Shown: positions 26,045-40,656 of the stretch, in pieces
Position numbering within the stretch: the first letter of the stretch is position 1
Layout of the letters: each line of letters begins with the position of its first letter
Origin: Meghimatium bilineatum
Taxonomy: Eukaryota; Mollusca; Gastropoda; Stylommatophora; Philomycidae
Assembly (NCBI GenBank): GCA_034231615.1
Contig: CM067311.1
Span: forward strand, 20,030,173-20,094,172
DNA: 64,000 nucleotides
Direction of reading: 5' to 3'
Position numbers and translations under genes: made by a program
The notes under the pieces: model-generated
The model's input: only the letters and a program-made list of their open reading frames with translations
What the model was told of the DNA's origin: nothing
Databases searched by the model: none

Positions 26045-29000
26045 GGTCTCTTGCTGTTTAGTACGTCAAAACTTAGTGTTCTGTGGAATATTACTCACAA
26101 ATTGGTGTACTGCAGCTTACTACACCAGAATTTGTAGTCTGGACACACGCATTTGGTGTATTCCAGCTTACTACGTAAAAACTCAGTGTTCTATGGAATA
26201 TTACTCACAAATTGGGTGTACTGCAGCTTACTACACCAGAATTTGTAGTCTGGACACACGCATTTGGTATAGTCCAGCTTACTACGTTAGAACTCGGAGT
26301 TTTCTGGCATATTACAAATTCATTGTACTGCAGCTTACTACACCAGAATTTGTAGTCTGGACACACGCATTTGGTGTATTCCAGCTTACTACGTTAGGAC
26401 TCGGAGTTTTCTGGCATATTACTCACAAATTCATTGTACTGAAGCTTACTACACTAGAATTGATTGTATTCTGGCCTATTATACATGATTCTGTTGTATT
26501 GCAGCATAATACGTCAGAATACTGGCGTATTACACACAAATTAGGTCTTGCTGTTTAGTATGTCAAAACTCTGTTTTCTGGCATATTACTCATAAATTGG
26601 GTGTACTGCAGCTTACTACACCAGAATTTGTAGTCTGGACACACGCATTTGGTGTATTCCAGCTTACTACGTTAGAACTCGGTGTTTTCTGGCATATTAC
26701 TGACAAATTCATTGTATTGAAGCTTACTACACTAGAATTGATTGTATTCTGGCCTATTACACATGACTTCGTTGTTTTGCAGATTGATACGTAAGAACAC
26801 TGGCGTATTACACACAAATTAGGTCTTGCTGTTTAGTATGTCAAAAGTCAGTGTTCTATGGCATATTACTCACAAATTGGGTGTACTGCAGCTTACTACA
26901 CCAGAATTTGTAGTCTGGACACACGCATTTGGTGTATTCAAGCTTAATACGTTAGAACTCGGTGTTTTCTGGCATATTACTCACAAATTGGGTGTACTGC
27001 AGCTTACTACACCAGAATTTGTAGTCTGGACACACGCAATTGGTGTATTCCAGCTTACTACGTTAGAACTCGGTGTTTTCTGGCATATTACTCACAAATT
27101 CATTGTACTGAATCTTACTACACTAGAATTGAGTGTATTCTGGCCTATTATACATGATTCTGTTGTATTGCAGCATAATACGTAAGAACACTGGCGTATT
27201 GCACACAAATTAGGTCTCTTGCTGTTTAGTACGTCAAAACTCAGTGTTCTGTGGAATATTACTCACAAATTGGGTGTACTGCAGCTTACTACACCAGAAT
27301 TTGTAGTCTGGACACGCATTTGGTGTATTCCAGCTTACTACGTTAGAACTCGGTGTTTTCTGGCATATTACTCACAAATTGGGTGTACTGCAGCTTACTA
27401 CACCAGAATTTGTAGTCTGGACACACGCATTTGGTGTATTCCAGCTTACTACGTTAGAACTCGGTGTTTTCTGGCATATTACTCACAAATTCATTGTACT
27501 GAAGCTTACTACACTAGAATTGAGTGTATTCTGGCCTATTATACATGATTATGTTGTATTGCAGCATAATACGTCAGAATACTGGCGTATTACACACAAA
27601 TTAGGTCTTGCTGTTTAGTATGTCAAAAGTCAGTGTTCTATGGCATATTACTCACAAATTGGGTGTACTGCAGCTTACTACACCAGAATTTGTAGTCTGG
27701 ACACACGCATTTGGTGTAGTCCAGCTTACTACGTTAGAACTCGGAGTTTTCTGGCATATTACAAATTCATTGTACTGCAGCTTACTACACCAGAATTTGT
27801 AGTCTGGACACACGCATTTGGTGTATTCCAGCTTACTACGTTAGGACTCGGAGTTTTCTGGCATATTACTCACAAATTCATTGTACTGAAGCTTACTACA
27901 CTAGAATTGATTGTATTCTGGCCTATTATACATGATTCTGTTGTATTGCAGCATAATACGTCAGAATACTGGCGTATTACACACAAATTAGGTCTTGCTG
28001 TTTAGTATGTCAAAACTCAGTGTTTTCTGGCATATTACTCACAAATTGGGTGTACTGCAGCTTACTACACCAGAATTTGTAGTCTGGACACACGCATTTG
28101 GTGTATTCCAGCTTACTACGTTAGAACTCGGTGTTTTCTGGCATATTACTGACAAATTCATTGTATTGAAGCTTACTACACTAGAATTGATTGTATTCTG
28201 GCCTATTACACATGACTTCGTTGTTTTGCAGATTGATACGTAAGAACACTGGCGTATTACACACAAATTAGGTCTTGCTGTTTAGTATGTCAAATGTCAG
28301 TGTTCTATGGCATATTACTCACAAATTGGGTGTACTGCAGCTTACTACACCAGAATTTGTAGTCTGGACACACGCATTTGGTGTATTCAAGCTTAATACG
28401 TTAGAACTCGGTGTTTTCTGGCATATTACTCACAAATTGGGTGTACTGCAGCTTACTACACCAGAATTTGTAGTCTGGACACACGCAATTGGTGTATTCC
28501 AGCTTACTACGTTAGAACTCGGTGTTTTCTGGCATATTACTCACAAATTCATTGTACTGAAGCTTACAACACTAGAATTGAGTGTATTCTGGCATATTAC
28601 ACATGCCTTCGTTGTTTTGCAGCTTAATACGTAAGAACACTGGCGTATTGCACACAAATTAGGTCTCTTGCTGTTTAGTACGTCAAAACTCAGTGTTCTG
28701 TGGAATATTACTCACAAATTGGGTGTACTGCAGCTTACTACACCAGAATTTGTAGTCTGGACACGCATTTGGTGTATTCCAGCTTACTACGTTAGAACTC
28801 GGTGTTTTCTGGCATATTACTCACAAATTGGGTGTACTGCAGCTTACTACACCAGAATTTGTAGTCTGGACACACGCATTTGGTGTATTCCAGCTTACTA
28901 CGTTAGAACTCGGTGTTTTCTGGCATATTACTCACAAATTCATTGTACTGAAGCTTACTACACTAGAATTGAGTGTATTCTGGCCTATTATACATGATTA

Positions 29001-30825
29001 TGTTGTATTGCAGCATAATACGTCAGAATACTGGCGTATTACACACAAATTAGGTCTTGCTGTTTAGTACGTCACAACTCAGTGTTCTATGGCATATTAC
29101 TCACAAATTGGGTGTACTGCAGCTTACTACACCAGAATTTGTAGTCTGGACATGCATTTGGTGTATTCAAGCTTAATACGTAAGAACACTTGCGTATTGC
29201 ACACAATTTAGGTCTCTTGCTGTTTAGTACGTCAAAACTTAGTGTTCTGTGGAATATTACTCACAAATTGGTGTACTGCAGCTTACTACACCAGAATTTG
29301 TAGTCTGGACACACGCATTTGGTGTATTCCAGCTTACTACGTTAGAACTCGGTGTTTTCTGGCATATTACTGACAAATTCATTGTACTGAAGCTTACTAC
29401 ACTAGAATTGATTGTATTCTGGCCTATTACACATGACTTCGTTGTTTTGCAGATTGATACGTAAGAACACTGGCGTATTACACACAAATTAGGTCTTGCT
29501 GTTTAGTATGTCAAAAGTCAGTGTTCTATGGCATATTACTCACAAATTGGGTGTACTGCAGCTTACTACACCAGAATTTGTAGTCTGGACACACGCATTT
29601 GGTGTATTCAAGCTTAATACGTTAGAACTCGGTGTTTTCTGGCATATTACTCACAAATTGGGCGTACTGCAGCTTACTACACCAGAATTTGTAGTCTGGA
29701 CACACGCAATTGGTGTATTCCAGCTTACTACGTTGGAACTCGGTGTTTTCTGGCATATTACTCACAAATTCATTGTACTGAAGCTTACAACACTAGAATT
29801 GAGTGTATTCTGGCATATTACACATGACTTCGTTGTTTTGCAGCTTAATACGTAAGAACACTGGCGTATTGCACACAAATTAGGTCTCTTGCTGTTTAGT
29901 ACGTCAAAACTCAGTGTTCTGTGGAATATTACTCACAAATTGGGTGTACTGCAGCTTACTGCACCAGAATTTGTAGTCTGGACACACGCATTTGGTGTAT
30001 TCCAGCTTACTACGTTAGAACTCGGTGTTTTCTGGCATATTACTCACAAATTGGGTGTACTGCAGCTTACTACACCATAATTTGTAGTCTGGACACACGC
30101 AATTGGTGTATTCCAGCTTACTACGTTAGAACTCGGTGTTTTCTGGCATATTACTGACAAATTCATTGTACTGAAGCTTACACTAGAATTGATTGTATTC
30201 TGGCCTATTACACATGACTTCGTTGTTTTGCAGCTTGATACGTAAGAACACTGGCGTATTGCACACAAATTAGGTCTCTTGCTGTTTGGTACGTCAAAAC
30301 TCAGTGTTCTGTGGAATATTACTCACAAATTAGGTGTACTACAGCTTACTACACCAGAATTTGTAGTCTGGACACACGCATTTGGTGTAGTCCAGCTTAC
30401 TACGTTAGAACTCCGAGTTTTCTGGCATATTACTCACAAATTCATTGTACTGAAGCTTACTACACTAGAATTGATTGTATTCTGGCCTATTATACATGAT
30501 TCTGTTGTATTGCAGCATAATACGTCAGAATACTGGCGTATTACACACAAATTAGGTCTTGCTGTTTAGTATGTCAAAACTCAGTGTTTTCTGGCATATT
30601 ACTCACAAATTGGGTGTACTGCAGCTTACTACACCAGAATTTGTAGTCTGGACACACGCAATTGGTGTATTCCAGCTTACTACGTTAGAACTCGGTGTTT
30701 TCTGGCATATTACTCACAAATTGGGTGTACTGCAGCTTACTACACCAGAATTTGTAGTCTGGACACACGCATTTGGTGTATTCAAGCTTAATACGTAAGA
30801 ACACTGGCGTATTGCACACAAATTA
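26045..30825 (+). repeat. Expanded zone II HOR, 4781 bp
   Basis: Modules start at 26045 (499), 26544 (278), 26822 (391), 27213 (391), 27604 (387), 27991 (280), 28271 (391), 28662 (391), 29053 (158), 29211 (281), 29492 (391), 29883 (390), 30273 (282) and 30555 (271). It equals the 3334-bp HOR plus 1449 bp (387, 280, 391, 391) minus 2 bp in the 158-bp module, where A reads GGACATGCATTTGG. Modules 24711-26821 match 29492-31602 with a shift of 4781. Confidence 0.87.
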
Positions 30826-31882
30826 GGTCTCTTGCTGTTTAGTACGTCAAAACTTAGTGTTCTGTGGAATATTACTCACAAATTGGTGTACTGCAGCTTA
30901 CTACACCAGAATTTGTAGTCTGGACACACGCATTTGGTGTATTCCAGCTTACTACGTAAAAACTCAGTGTTCTATGGAATATTACTCACAAATTGGGTGT
31001 ACTGCAGCTTACTACACCAGAAGTTGTAGTCTGGACACACGCATTTGGTATAGTCCAGCTTACTACGTTAGAACTCGGAGTTTTCTGGCAAATTACAAAT
31101 TCATTGTACTGCAGCTTACTACACCAGAATTTGTAGTCTGGACACACGCATTTGGTGTATTCCAGCTTACTACGTTAGGACTCGGAGTTTTCTGGCATAT
31201 TACTCACAAATTCATTGTACTGAAGCTTACTACACTAGAATTGATTGTATTCTGGCCTATTATACATGATTCTGTTGTATTGCAGCATAATACGTCAGAA
31301 TACTGGCGTATTACACACAAATTAGGTCTTGCTGTTTAGTATGTCAAAACTCTGTTTTCTGGCATATTACTCACAAATTGGGTGTACTGCAGCTTACTAC
31401 ACCAGAATTTGTAGTCTGGACACACGCATTTGGTGTATTCCAGCTTACTACGTTAGAACTCGGTGTTTTCTGGCATATTACTGACAAATTCATTGTATTG
31501 AAGCTTACTACACTAGAATTGATTGTATTCTGGCCTATTACACATGACTTCGTTGTTTTGCAGATTGATACGTAAGAACACTGGCGTATTACACACAAAT
31601 TAGGTCTTGCTGTTTAGTATGTCAAAAGTCAGTGTTCTATGGCATATTACTCACAAATTGGGTGTACTGCAGCTTACTACACCAGAATTTGTAGTCTGGA
31701 CACACGCATTTGGTGTATTCAAGCTTAATACGTTAGAACTCGGTGTTTTCTGGCATATTACTCACAAATTCATTGTACTGAAGCTTACTACACTAGAATT
31801 GAGTGTATTCTGGCCTATTATACATGATTCTGTTGTATTGTAGCATAATACGTAAGAACACTGGCGTATTGCACACAAATTA
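30826..31882 (+). repeat. Truncated zone II HOR, end of zone II
   Basis: Modules start at 30826 (499), 31325 (278) and 31603 (280). The third corresponds to the 391-bp module at 26822 minus one A'-B dimer (111 bp). This is the last occurrence of the 278-bp module in the window. Confidence 0.85.
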
Positions 31883-34800
31883 GGTCTCTTGCTGTTTAGT
31901 ACGTCAAAACTCAGTGTTCTGTGGAATATTACTCACAAATTGGGTGTACTGCAGCTTACTACACCAGAATTTGTAGTCTGGACACGCATTTGGTGTATTC
32001 CAGCTTACTACGTTAGAACTCGGTGTTTTCTGGCATATTACTCACAAATTGGGTGTACTGCAGCTTACTACACCAGAATTTGTAGTCTGGACACACGCAT
32101 TTGGTGTATTCCAGCTTACTACGTTAGAACTCGGTGTTTTCTGGCATATTACTCACAAATTCATTGTACTGAAGCTTACTACACTAGAATTGAGTGTATT
32201 CTGGCCTATTATACATGATTATGTTGTATTGCAGCATAATACGTCAGAATACTGGCGTATTACACACAAATTAGGTCTTGCTGTTTAGTATGTCAAAAGT
32301 CAGTGTTCTATGGCATATTACTCACAAATTGGGTGTACTGCAGCTTACTACACCAGAATTTGTAGTCTGGACACACGCATTTGGTGTATTCAAGCTTAAT
32401 ACGTAAGAACACTGGCGTATTGCACACAAATTAGGTCTCTTGCTGTTTAGTACGTCAAAACTTAGTGTTCTGTGGAATATTACTCACAAATTGGTGTACT
32501 GCAGCTTACTACACCAGAATTTGTAGTCTGGACACACGCATTTGGTGTATTCCAGCTTACTACGTAAAAACTCAGTGTTCTATGGAATATTACTCACAAA
32601 TTGGGTGTACTGCAGCTTACTACACCAGAATTTGTAGTCTGGACACACGCATTTGGTGTAGTCCAGCTTACTACGTTAGAACTCGGAGTTTTCTGGCATA
32701 TTACAAATTCATTGTACTGCAGCTTACTACACCAGAATTTGTAGTCTGGACACACGCATTTGGTGTATTCCAGCTTACTACGTTAGGACTCGGAGTTTTC
32801 TGGCATATTACTCACAAATTCATTGTACTAAAGCTTACTACACTAGAATTGATTGTATTCTGGCCTATTATACATGATTCTGTTGTATTGCAGCATAATA
32901 CGTCAGAATACTGGCGTATTACACACAAATTAGGTCTTGCTGTTTAGTATGTCAAAACTCAGTGTTTTCTGGCATATTACTCACAAATTGGGTGTACTGC
33001 AGCTTACTACACCAGAATTTGTAGTCTGGACACACGCATTTGGTGTATTCCAGCTTACTACGTTAGAACTCGGTGTTTTCTGGCATATTACTGACAAATT
33101 CATTGTATTGAAGCTTACTACACTAGAATTGATTGTATTCTGGCCTATTACACATGACTTCGTTGTTTTGCAGATTGATACGTAAGAACACTGGCGTATT
33201 ACACACAAATTAGGTCTTGCTGTTTAGTATGTCAAATGTCAGTGTTCTATGGCATATTACTCACAAATTGGGTGTACTGCAGCTTACTACACCAGAATTT
33301 GTAGTCTGGACACACGCATTTGGTGTATTCAAGCTTAATACGTTAGAACTCGGTGTTTTCTGGCATATTACTCACAAATTGGGTGTACTGCAGCTTACTA
33401 CACCAGAATTTGTAGTCTGGACACACGCAATTGGTGTATTCCAGCTTACTACGTTAGAACTCGGTGTTTTCTGGCATATTACTCACAAATTCATTGTACT
33501 GAAGCTTACAACACTAGAATTGAGTGTATTCTGGCATATTACACATGACTTCGTTGTTTTGCAGCTTAATACGTAAGAACACTGCGTATTGCACACAAAT
33601 TAGGTCTCTTGCTGTTTAGTACGTCAAAACTCAGTGTTCTGTGGAATATTACTCACAAATTGGGTGTACTGCAGCTTACTACACCAGAATTTGTAGTCTG
33701 GACACACGCATTTGGTGTATTCCAGCTTACTACGTTAGAACTCGGTGTTTTCTGGCATATTACTCACAAATTGGGTGTACTGCAGTTTACTACACCAGAA
33801 TTTGTAGTCTGGACACACGCATTTGGTGTATTCCAGCTTACTACGTTAGAACTCGGTGTTTTCTGGCATATTACTCACAAATTCATTGTACTGAAGCTTA
33901 CTACACTAGAATTGAGTGTATTCTGGCCTATTATACATGATTATGTTGTATTGCAGCATAATACGTCAGAATACTGGCGTATTACACACAAATTAGGTCT
34001 TGCTGTTTAGTACGTCAAAACTCAGTGTTCTATGGCATATTACTCACAAATTGGGTGTACTGCAGCTTACTACACCAGAATTTGTAGTCTGGACACACGC
34101 ATTTGGTGTATTCAAGCTTAATACGTAAGAACATTGGCGTATTGCACACAAATTAGGTCTCTTGCTGTTTAGTACGTCAAAACTTAGTGTTCTGTGGAAT
34201 ATTACTCACAAATTGGTGTACTGCAGCTTACTACACCAGAATTTGTAGTCTGGACACACGCATTTGGTGTATTCCAGCTTACTACGTCAAAACTCAGTGT
34301 TCTATGGAATATTACTCACAAATTGGGTGTACTGCAGCTTACTACACCAGAATGTGTAATCTGGACACACGCATTTGGAGTATTCCAGCTTACTACGTTA
34401 GAACTCGGTGTTCTGTGGTATATTACTCACAAATTCATTGTACTGAAGCTTACTACACTAGAATTGATTGTATTCTGGCCTATTATACATGATTCTGTTG
34501 TTTTGCAGATTGATACGTAAGAACACTGGCGTATTACACACAAATTAGGTCTTGCTGTTTAGTATGTCAAAACTCAGTGTTTTCTGGCATATTACTCACA
34601 AATTGGGTGTACTGAAGCTTACTACACCAGAATTTGTAGTCTGGACACACGCATTTGGTGTATTCAAGCTTAATACATAAGAACACTGGCGTATTGCACA
34701 CAAATTAGGTCTCTTGCTGTTTAGTACGTCAAAACTTAGTGTTCTGTGGAATATTAATCACAAATTGGTGTACTGCAGCTTACTACACCAGAATTTGTAG

Positions 34801-35099
34801 TCTGGACACACGCATTTGGTGTATTCAAGCTTAATACGTTAGAACTCGGTGTTTTCTGGCATATTACTCACAAATTGGGTGTACTGCAGCTTACTACACC
34901 AGAATTTGTAGTCTGGACACACGCAATTGGTGTATTCCAGCTTACTACGTTAGAACTCGGTGTTTTCTGGCATATTACTCACAAATTCATTGTACTGAAG
35001 CTTACTACACTAGAATTGAGTGTATTCTGGCCTATTATACATGATTCTGTTGTATTGTAGCATAATACGTAAGAACACTGGCGTATTGCACACAAATTA
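31883..35099 (+). repeat. 3217-bp HOR, copy 1
   Basis: Modules start at 31883 (391), 32274 (160), 32434 (499), 32933 (280), 33213 (390), 33603 (393), 33996 (160), 34156 (392), 34548 (160) and 34708 (392). The 390-bp module here is not the C57 type: its D lost one G (CACTGCGTATTG). Private variants shared with copy 2 include GTACTAAAGC, AATGTGTAATCTGG, AATACATAAG and AATATTAATCAC. Confidence 0.9.
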
Positions 35100-37924
35100 G
35101 GTCTCTTGCTGTTTAGTACGTCAAAACTCAGTGTTCTGTGGAATATTACTCACAAATTGGGTGTACTGCAGCTTACTACACCAGAATTTGTAGTCTGGAC
35201 ACGCATTTGGTGTATTCCAGCTTACTACGTTAGAACTCGGTGTTTTCTGGCATATTACTCACAAATTGGGTGTACTGCAGCTTACTACACCAGAATTTGT
35301 AGTCTGGACACACGCATTTGGTGTATTCCAGCTTACTACGTTAGAACTCGGTGTTTTCTGGCATATTACTCACAAATTCATTGTACTGAAGCTTACTACA
35401 CTAGAATTGAGTGTATTCTGGCCTATTATACATGATTATGTTGTATTGCAGCATAATACGTCAGAATACTGGCGTATTACACACAAATTAGGTCTTGCTG
35501 TTTAGTATGTCAAAAGTCAGTGTTCTATGGCATATTACTCACAAATTGGGTGTACTGCAGCTTACTACACCAGAATTTGTAGTCTGGACACACGCATTTG
35601 GTGTATTCAAGCTTAATACGTAAGAACACTGGCGTATTGCACACAAATTAGGTCTCTTGCTGTTTAGTACGTCAAAACTTAGTGTTCTGTGGAATATTAC
35701 TCACAAATTGGTGTACTGCAGCTTACTACACCAGAATTTGTAGTCTGGACACACGCATTTGGTGTATTCCAGCTTACTACGTAAAAACTCAGTGTTCTAT
35801 GGAATATTACTCACAAATTGGGTGTACTGCAGCTTACTACACCAGAATTTGTAGTCTGGACACACGCATTTGGTGTAGTCCAGCTTACTACGTTAGAACT
35901 CGGAGTTTTCTGGCATATTACAAATTCATTGTACTGCAGCTTACTACACCAGAATTTGTAGTCTGGACACACGCATTTGGTGTATTCCAGCTTACTACGT
36001 TAGGACTCGGAGTTTTCTGGCATATTACTCACAAATTCATTGTACTAAAGCTTACTACACTAGAATTGATTGTATTCTGGCCTATTATACATGATTCTGT
36101 TGTATTGCAGCATAATACGTCAGAATACTGGCGTATTACACACAAATTAGGTCTTGCTGTTTAGTATGTCAAAACTCAGTGTTTTCTGGCATATTACTCA
36201 CAAATTGGGTGTACTGCAGCTTACTACACCAGAATTTGTAGTCTGGACACACGCATTTGGTGTATTCCAGCTTACTACGTTAGAACTCGGTGTTTTCTGG
36301 CATATTACTGACAAATTCATTGTATTGAAGCTTACTACACTAGAATTGATTGTATTCTGGCCTATTACACATGACTTCGTTGTTTTGCAGATTGATACGT
36401 AAGAACACTGGCGTATTACACACAAATTAGGTCTTGCTGTTTAGTATGTCAAATGTCAGTGTTCTATGGCATATTACTCACAAATTGGGTGTACTGCAGC
36501 TTACTACACCAGAATTTGTAGTCTGGACACACGCATTTGGTGTATTCAAGCTTAATACGTTAGAACTCGGTGTTTTCTGGCATATTACTCACAAATTGGG
36601 TGTACTGCAGCTTACTACACCAGAATTTGTAGTCTGGACACACGCAATTGGTGTATTCCAGCTTACTACGTTAGAACTCGGTGTTTTCTGGCATATTACT
36701 CACAAATTCATTGTACTGAAGCTTACAACACTAGAATTGAGTGTATTCTGGCATATTACACATGACTTCGTTGTTTTGCAGCTTAATACGTAAGAACACT
36801 GCGTATTGCACACAAATTAGGTCTCTTGCTGTTTAGTACGTCAAAACTCAGTGTTCTGTGGAATATTACTCACAAATTGGGTGTACTGCAGCTTACTACA
36901 CCAGAATTTGTAGTCTGGACACACGCATTTGGTGTATTCCAGCTTACTACGTTAGAACTCGGTGTTTTCTGGCATATTACTCACAAATTGGGTGTACTGC
37001 AGCTTACTACACCAGAATTTGTAGTCTGGACACACGCATTTGGTGTATTCCAGCTTACTACGTTAGAACTCGGTGTTTTCTGGCATATTACTCACAAATT
37101 CATTGTACTGAAGCTTACTACACTAGAATTGAGTGTATTCTGGCCTATTATACATGATTATGTTGTATTGCAGCATAATACGTCAGAATACTGGCGTATT
37201 ACACACAAATTAGGTCTTGCTGTTTAGTACGTCAAAACTCAGTGTTCTATGGCATATTACTCACAAATTGGGTGTACTGCAGCTTACTACACCAGAATTT
37301 GTAGTCTGGACACACGCATTTGGTGTATTCAAGCTTAATACGTAAGAACATTGGCGTATTGCACACAAATTAGGTCTCTTGCTGTTTAGTACGTCAAAAC
37401 TTAGTGTTCTGTGGAATATTACTCACAAATTGGTGTACTGCAGCTTACTACACCAGAATTTGTAGTCTGGACACACGCATTTGGTGTATTCCAGCTTACT
37501 ACGTCAAAACTCAGTGTTCTATGGAATATTACTCACAAATTGGGTGTACTGCAGCTTACTACACCAGAATGTGTAATCTGGACACACGCATTTGAAGTAT
37601 TCCAGCTTACTACGTTAGAACTCGGTGTTCTGTGGTATATTACTCACAAATTCATTGTACTGAAGCTTACTACACTAGAATTGATTGTATTCTGGCCTAT
37701 TATACATGATTCTGTTGTTTTGCAGATTGATACGTAAGAACACTGGCGTATTACACACAAATTAGGTCTTGCTGTTTAGTATGTCAAAACTCAGTGTTTT
37801 CTGGCATATTACTCACAAATTGGGTGTACTGAAGCTTACTACACCAGAATTTGTAGTCTGGACACACGCATTTGGTGTATTCAAGCTTAATACATAAGAA
37901 CACTGGCGTATTGCACACAAATTA
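35100..37924 (+). repeat. 3217-bp HOR, copy 2 (2825 bp before the Q block)
   Basis: Modules start at 35100 (391), 35491 (160), 35651 (499), 36150 (280), 36430 (390), 36820 (393), 37213 (160), 37373 (392) and 37765 (160). Each lies 3217 bp after its partner. The next module, 37925, is 281 bp where copy 1 has 392 bp, so collinearity ends there. Differences include GCAGTTTAC at about 33783 against GCAGCTTAC, and TTTGAAGTATT at about 37592 against TTTGGAGTATT. Confidence 0.9.
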
Positions 37925-40656
37925 GGTCTCTTGCTGTTTAGTACGTCAAAACTTAGTGTTCTGTGGAATATTAATCACAAATTGGTGTACTGCAGCTTAC
38001 TACACCAGAATTTGTAGTCTGGACACACGCATTTGGTGTATTCCAGCTTACTACGTTAGAACTCGGTGTTTTCTGGCATATTACTGACAAATTCATTGTA
38101 CTGAAGCTTACTACACTAGAATTGATTGTATTCTGGCCTATTACAAATGACTTCGTTGTTTTGCAGATTGATACGTACGAACACTGGCGTATTACACACA
38201 AATTAGGTCTTGCTGTTTAGTATGTCAAAAGTCAGTGTTCTATGGCATATTACTCACAAATTGGGTGTACTGCAGCTTACTACACCAGAATTTGTAGTCT
38301 GGACACACGCATTTGGTGTATTCAAGCTTAATACGTTAGAACTCGGTGTTTTCTGGCATATTACTCACAAATTGGGTGTACTGCAGCTTACTACACCAGA
38401 ATTTGTAGTCTGGACACACGCAATTGGTGTATTCCAGCTTACTACGTTAGAACTCGGTGTTTTCTGGCATATTACTCACAAATTCATTGTACTGAAGCTT
38501 ACAACACTAGAATTGAGTGTATTCTGGCATATTACACATGACTTCGTTGTTTTGCAGCTTAATACGTAAGAACACTGGCGTATTGCACACAAATTAGGTC
38601 TCTTGCTGTTTAGTACGTCAAAACTCAGTGTTCTGTGGAATATTACTCACAAATTGGGTGTACTGCAGCTTACTACACCAGAATTTGTAGTCTGGACACA
38701 CGCATTTGGTGTATTCCAGCTTACTACGTTAGAACTCGGTGTTTTCTGGCATATTACTCACAAATTGGGTGTACTGCAGCTTACTACACCAGAATTTGTA
38801 GTCTGGACACACGCAATTGGTGTATTCCAGCTTTCTACGTTAGAACTCGGTGTTTTCTGGCATATTACTCACAAATTCATTGTACTGAAGCTTACAACAC
38901 TAGAATTGAGTGTATTCTGGCATATTACACATGACTTCGTTGTTTTGCAGCTTAATACGTAAGAACACTGGCGTATTGCACACAAATTAGGTCTCTTGCT
39001 GTTTAGTACGTCAGAACTCAGTGTTATGTGGAATATTACTCACAAATTGGGTGTACTGCAGCTTACTACACCAGAATTTGTAGTCTGGACACACGCATTT
39101 GGTGTATTCCAGCTTACTACGTTAGAACTCGGTGTTTTCTGGCATATTACTGACAAATTCATTGTACTGAAGCTTACTACACTAGAATTGATTGTATTCT
39201 GGCCTATTACACATGACTTCGTTGTTTTGCAGATTGATACGTACGAACACTGGCGTATTACACACAAATTAGGTCCTGCTGTTTAGTATGTCAAAAGTCA
39301 GTGTTCTATGGCATATTACTCACAAATTGGGTGTACTGCAGCTTACTACACCAGAATTTGTAGTCTGGACAAACGCATTTGGTGTATTCCAGCTTACTAC
39401 GTTAGAACTCGGTGTTTTCTGGCATATTACTCACAAATTAGGTGTACTGCAGCTTACTACACCAGAATTTGTAGTCTGGACACACGCAATTGGTGTATTC
39501 CAGCTTTCTACGTTAGAACTCGGTGTTTTCTGGCATATTACTCACAAATTCATTGTACTGAAGCTTACAACACTAGAATTGAGTGTATTCTGGCATATTA
39601 CACATGACTTCGTTGTTTTGCAGCTTAATACGTAAGAACACTGGCGTATTGCACAAAAATTAGGTCTCTTGCTGTTTAGTACGTCAGAACTCAGTGTTCT
39701 GTGGAATATTACTCACAAATTGGGTGTACTGCAGCTTACTACACCAGAATTTGTAGTCTGGACACACGCATTTGGTGTATTCCAGCTTACTACGTTAGAA
39801 CTCGGTGTTTTCTGGCATATTACTCACAAATTCATTGTACTGAAGCTTACTACACTAGAATTGAGTGTATTCTGGCCTATTATACATGATTATGTTGTAT
39901 TGCAGCATAATACGTCAGAATACTGGCGTATTACACACAAATTAGGTCTTGCTGTTTAGTACGTCACAACTCAGTGTTCTATGGCATATTACTCACAAAT
40001 TGGGTGTACTGCAGCTTACTACACCAGAATTTGTAGTCTGGACACACGCATTTGGTGTATTCAAGCTTAATACGTAAGAACACTGGCGTATTGCACACAA
40101 ATTAGGTCTCTTGCTGTTTAGTACGTCAAAACTTAGTGTTCTGTGGAATATTACTCACAAATTGGTGTACTGCAGCTTACTACACCAGAATTTGTAGTCT
40201 GGACACACGCATTTGGTGTATTCCAGCTTACTACGTCAAAACTCAGTGTTCTATGGAATATTACTCACAAATTGGGTGTACTGCAGCTTACTACACCAGA
40301 ATGTGTAGTCTGGACACACGCATTTGGAGTATTCCAGCTTACTACGTTAGAACTCGGTGTTCTGTGGTATATTACTCACAAATTCATTGTACTGAAGCTT
40401 ACTACACTAGAATTGATTGTATTCTGGCCTATTATACATGATTCTGTTGTTTTGCAGATTGATACGTAAGAACACTGGCGTATTACACACAAATTAGGTC
40501 TTGCTGTTTAGTATGTCAAAACTCAGTGTTTTCTGGCATATTACTCACAAATTGGGTGTACTGCAGCTTACTACACCATAATTTGTAGTCTGGACACACG
40601 CATTTGGTGTATTCAAGCTTAATACGTAAGAACACTGGCGTATTGCACACAAATTA
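37925..40656 (+). repeat. 2732-bp Q unit, copy 1
   Basis: Modules start at 37925 (281), 38206 (391), 38597 (393), 38990 (282), 39272 (391), 39663 (282), 39945 (160), 40105 (392) and 40497 (160). The same nine-module string recurs at 48342 and 51074. The private GGACAAACGC in the first A of the second 391-bp module is present in all three. A unique GTGTTATGTGG lies near 39021, and CACCATAATTTG near 40574. Confidence 0.9.
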
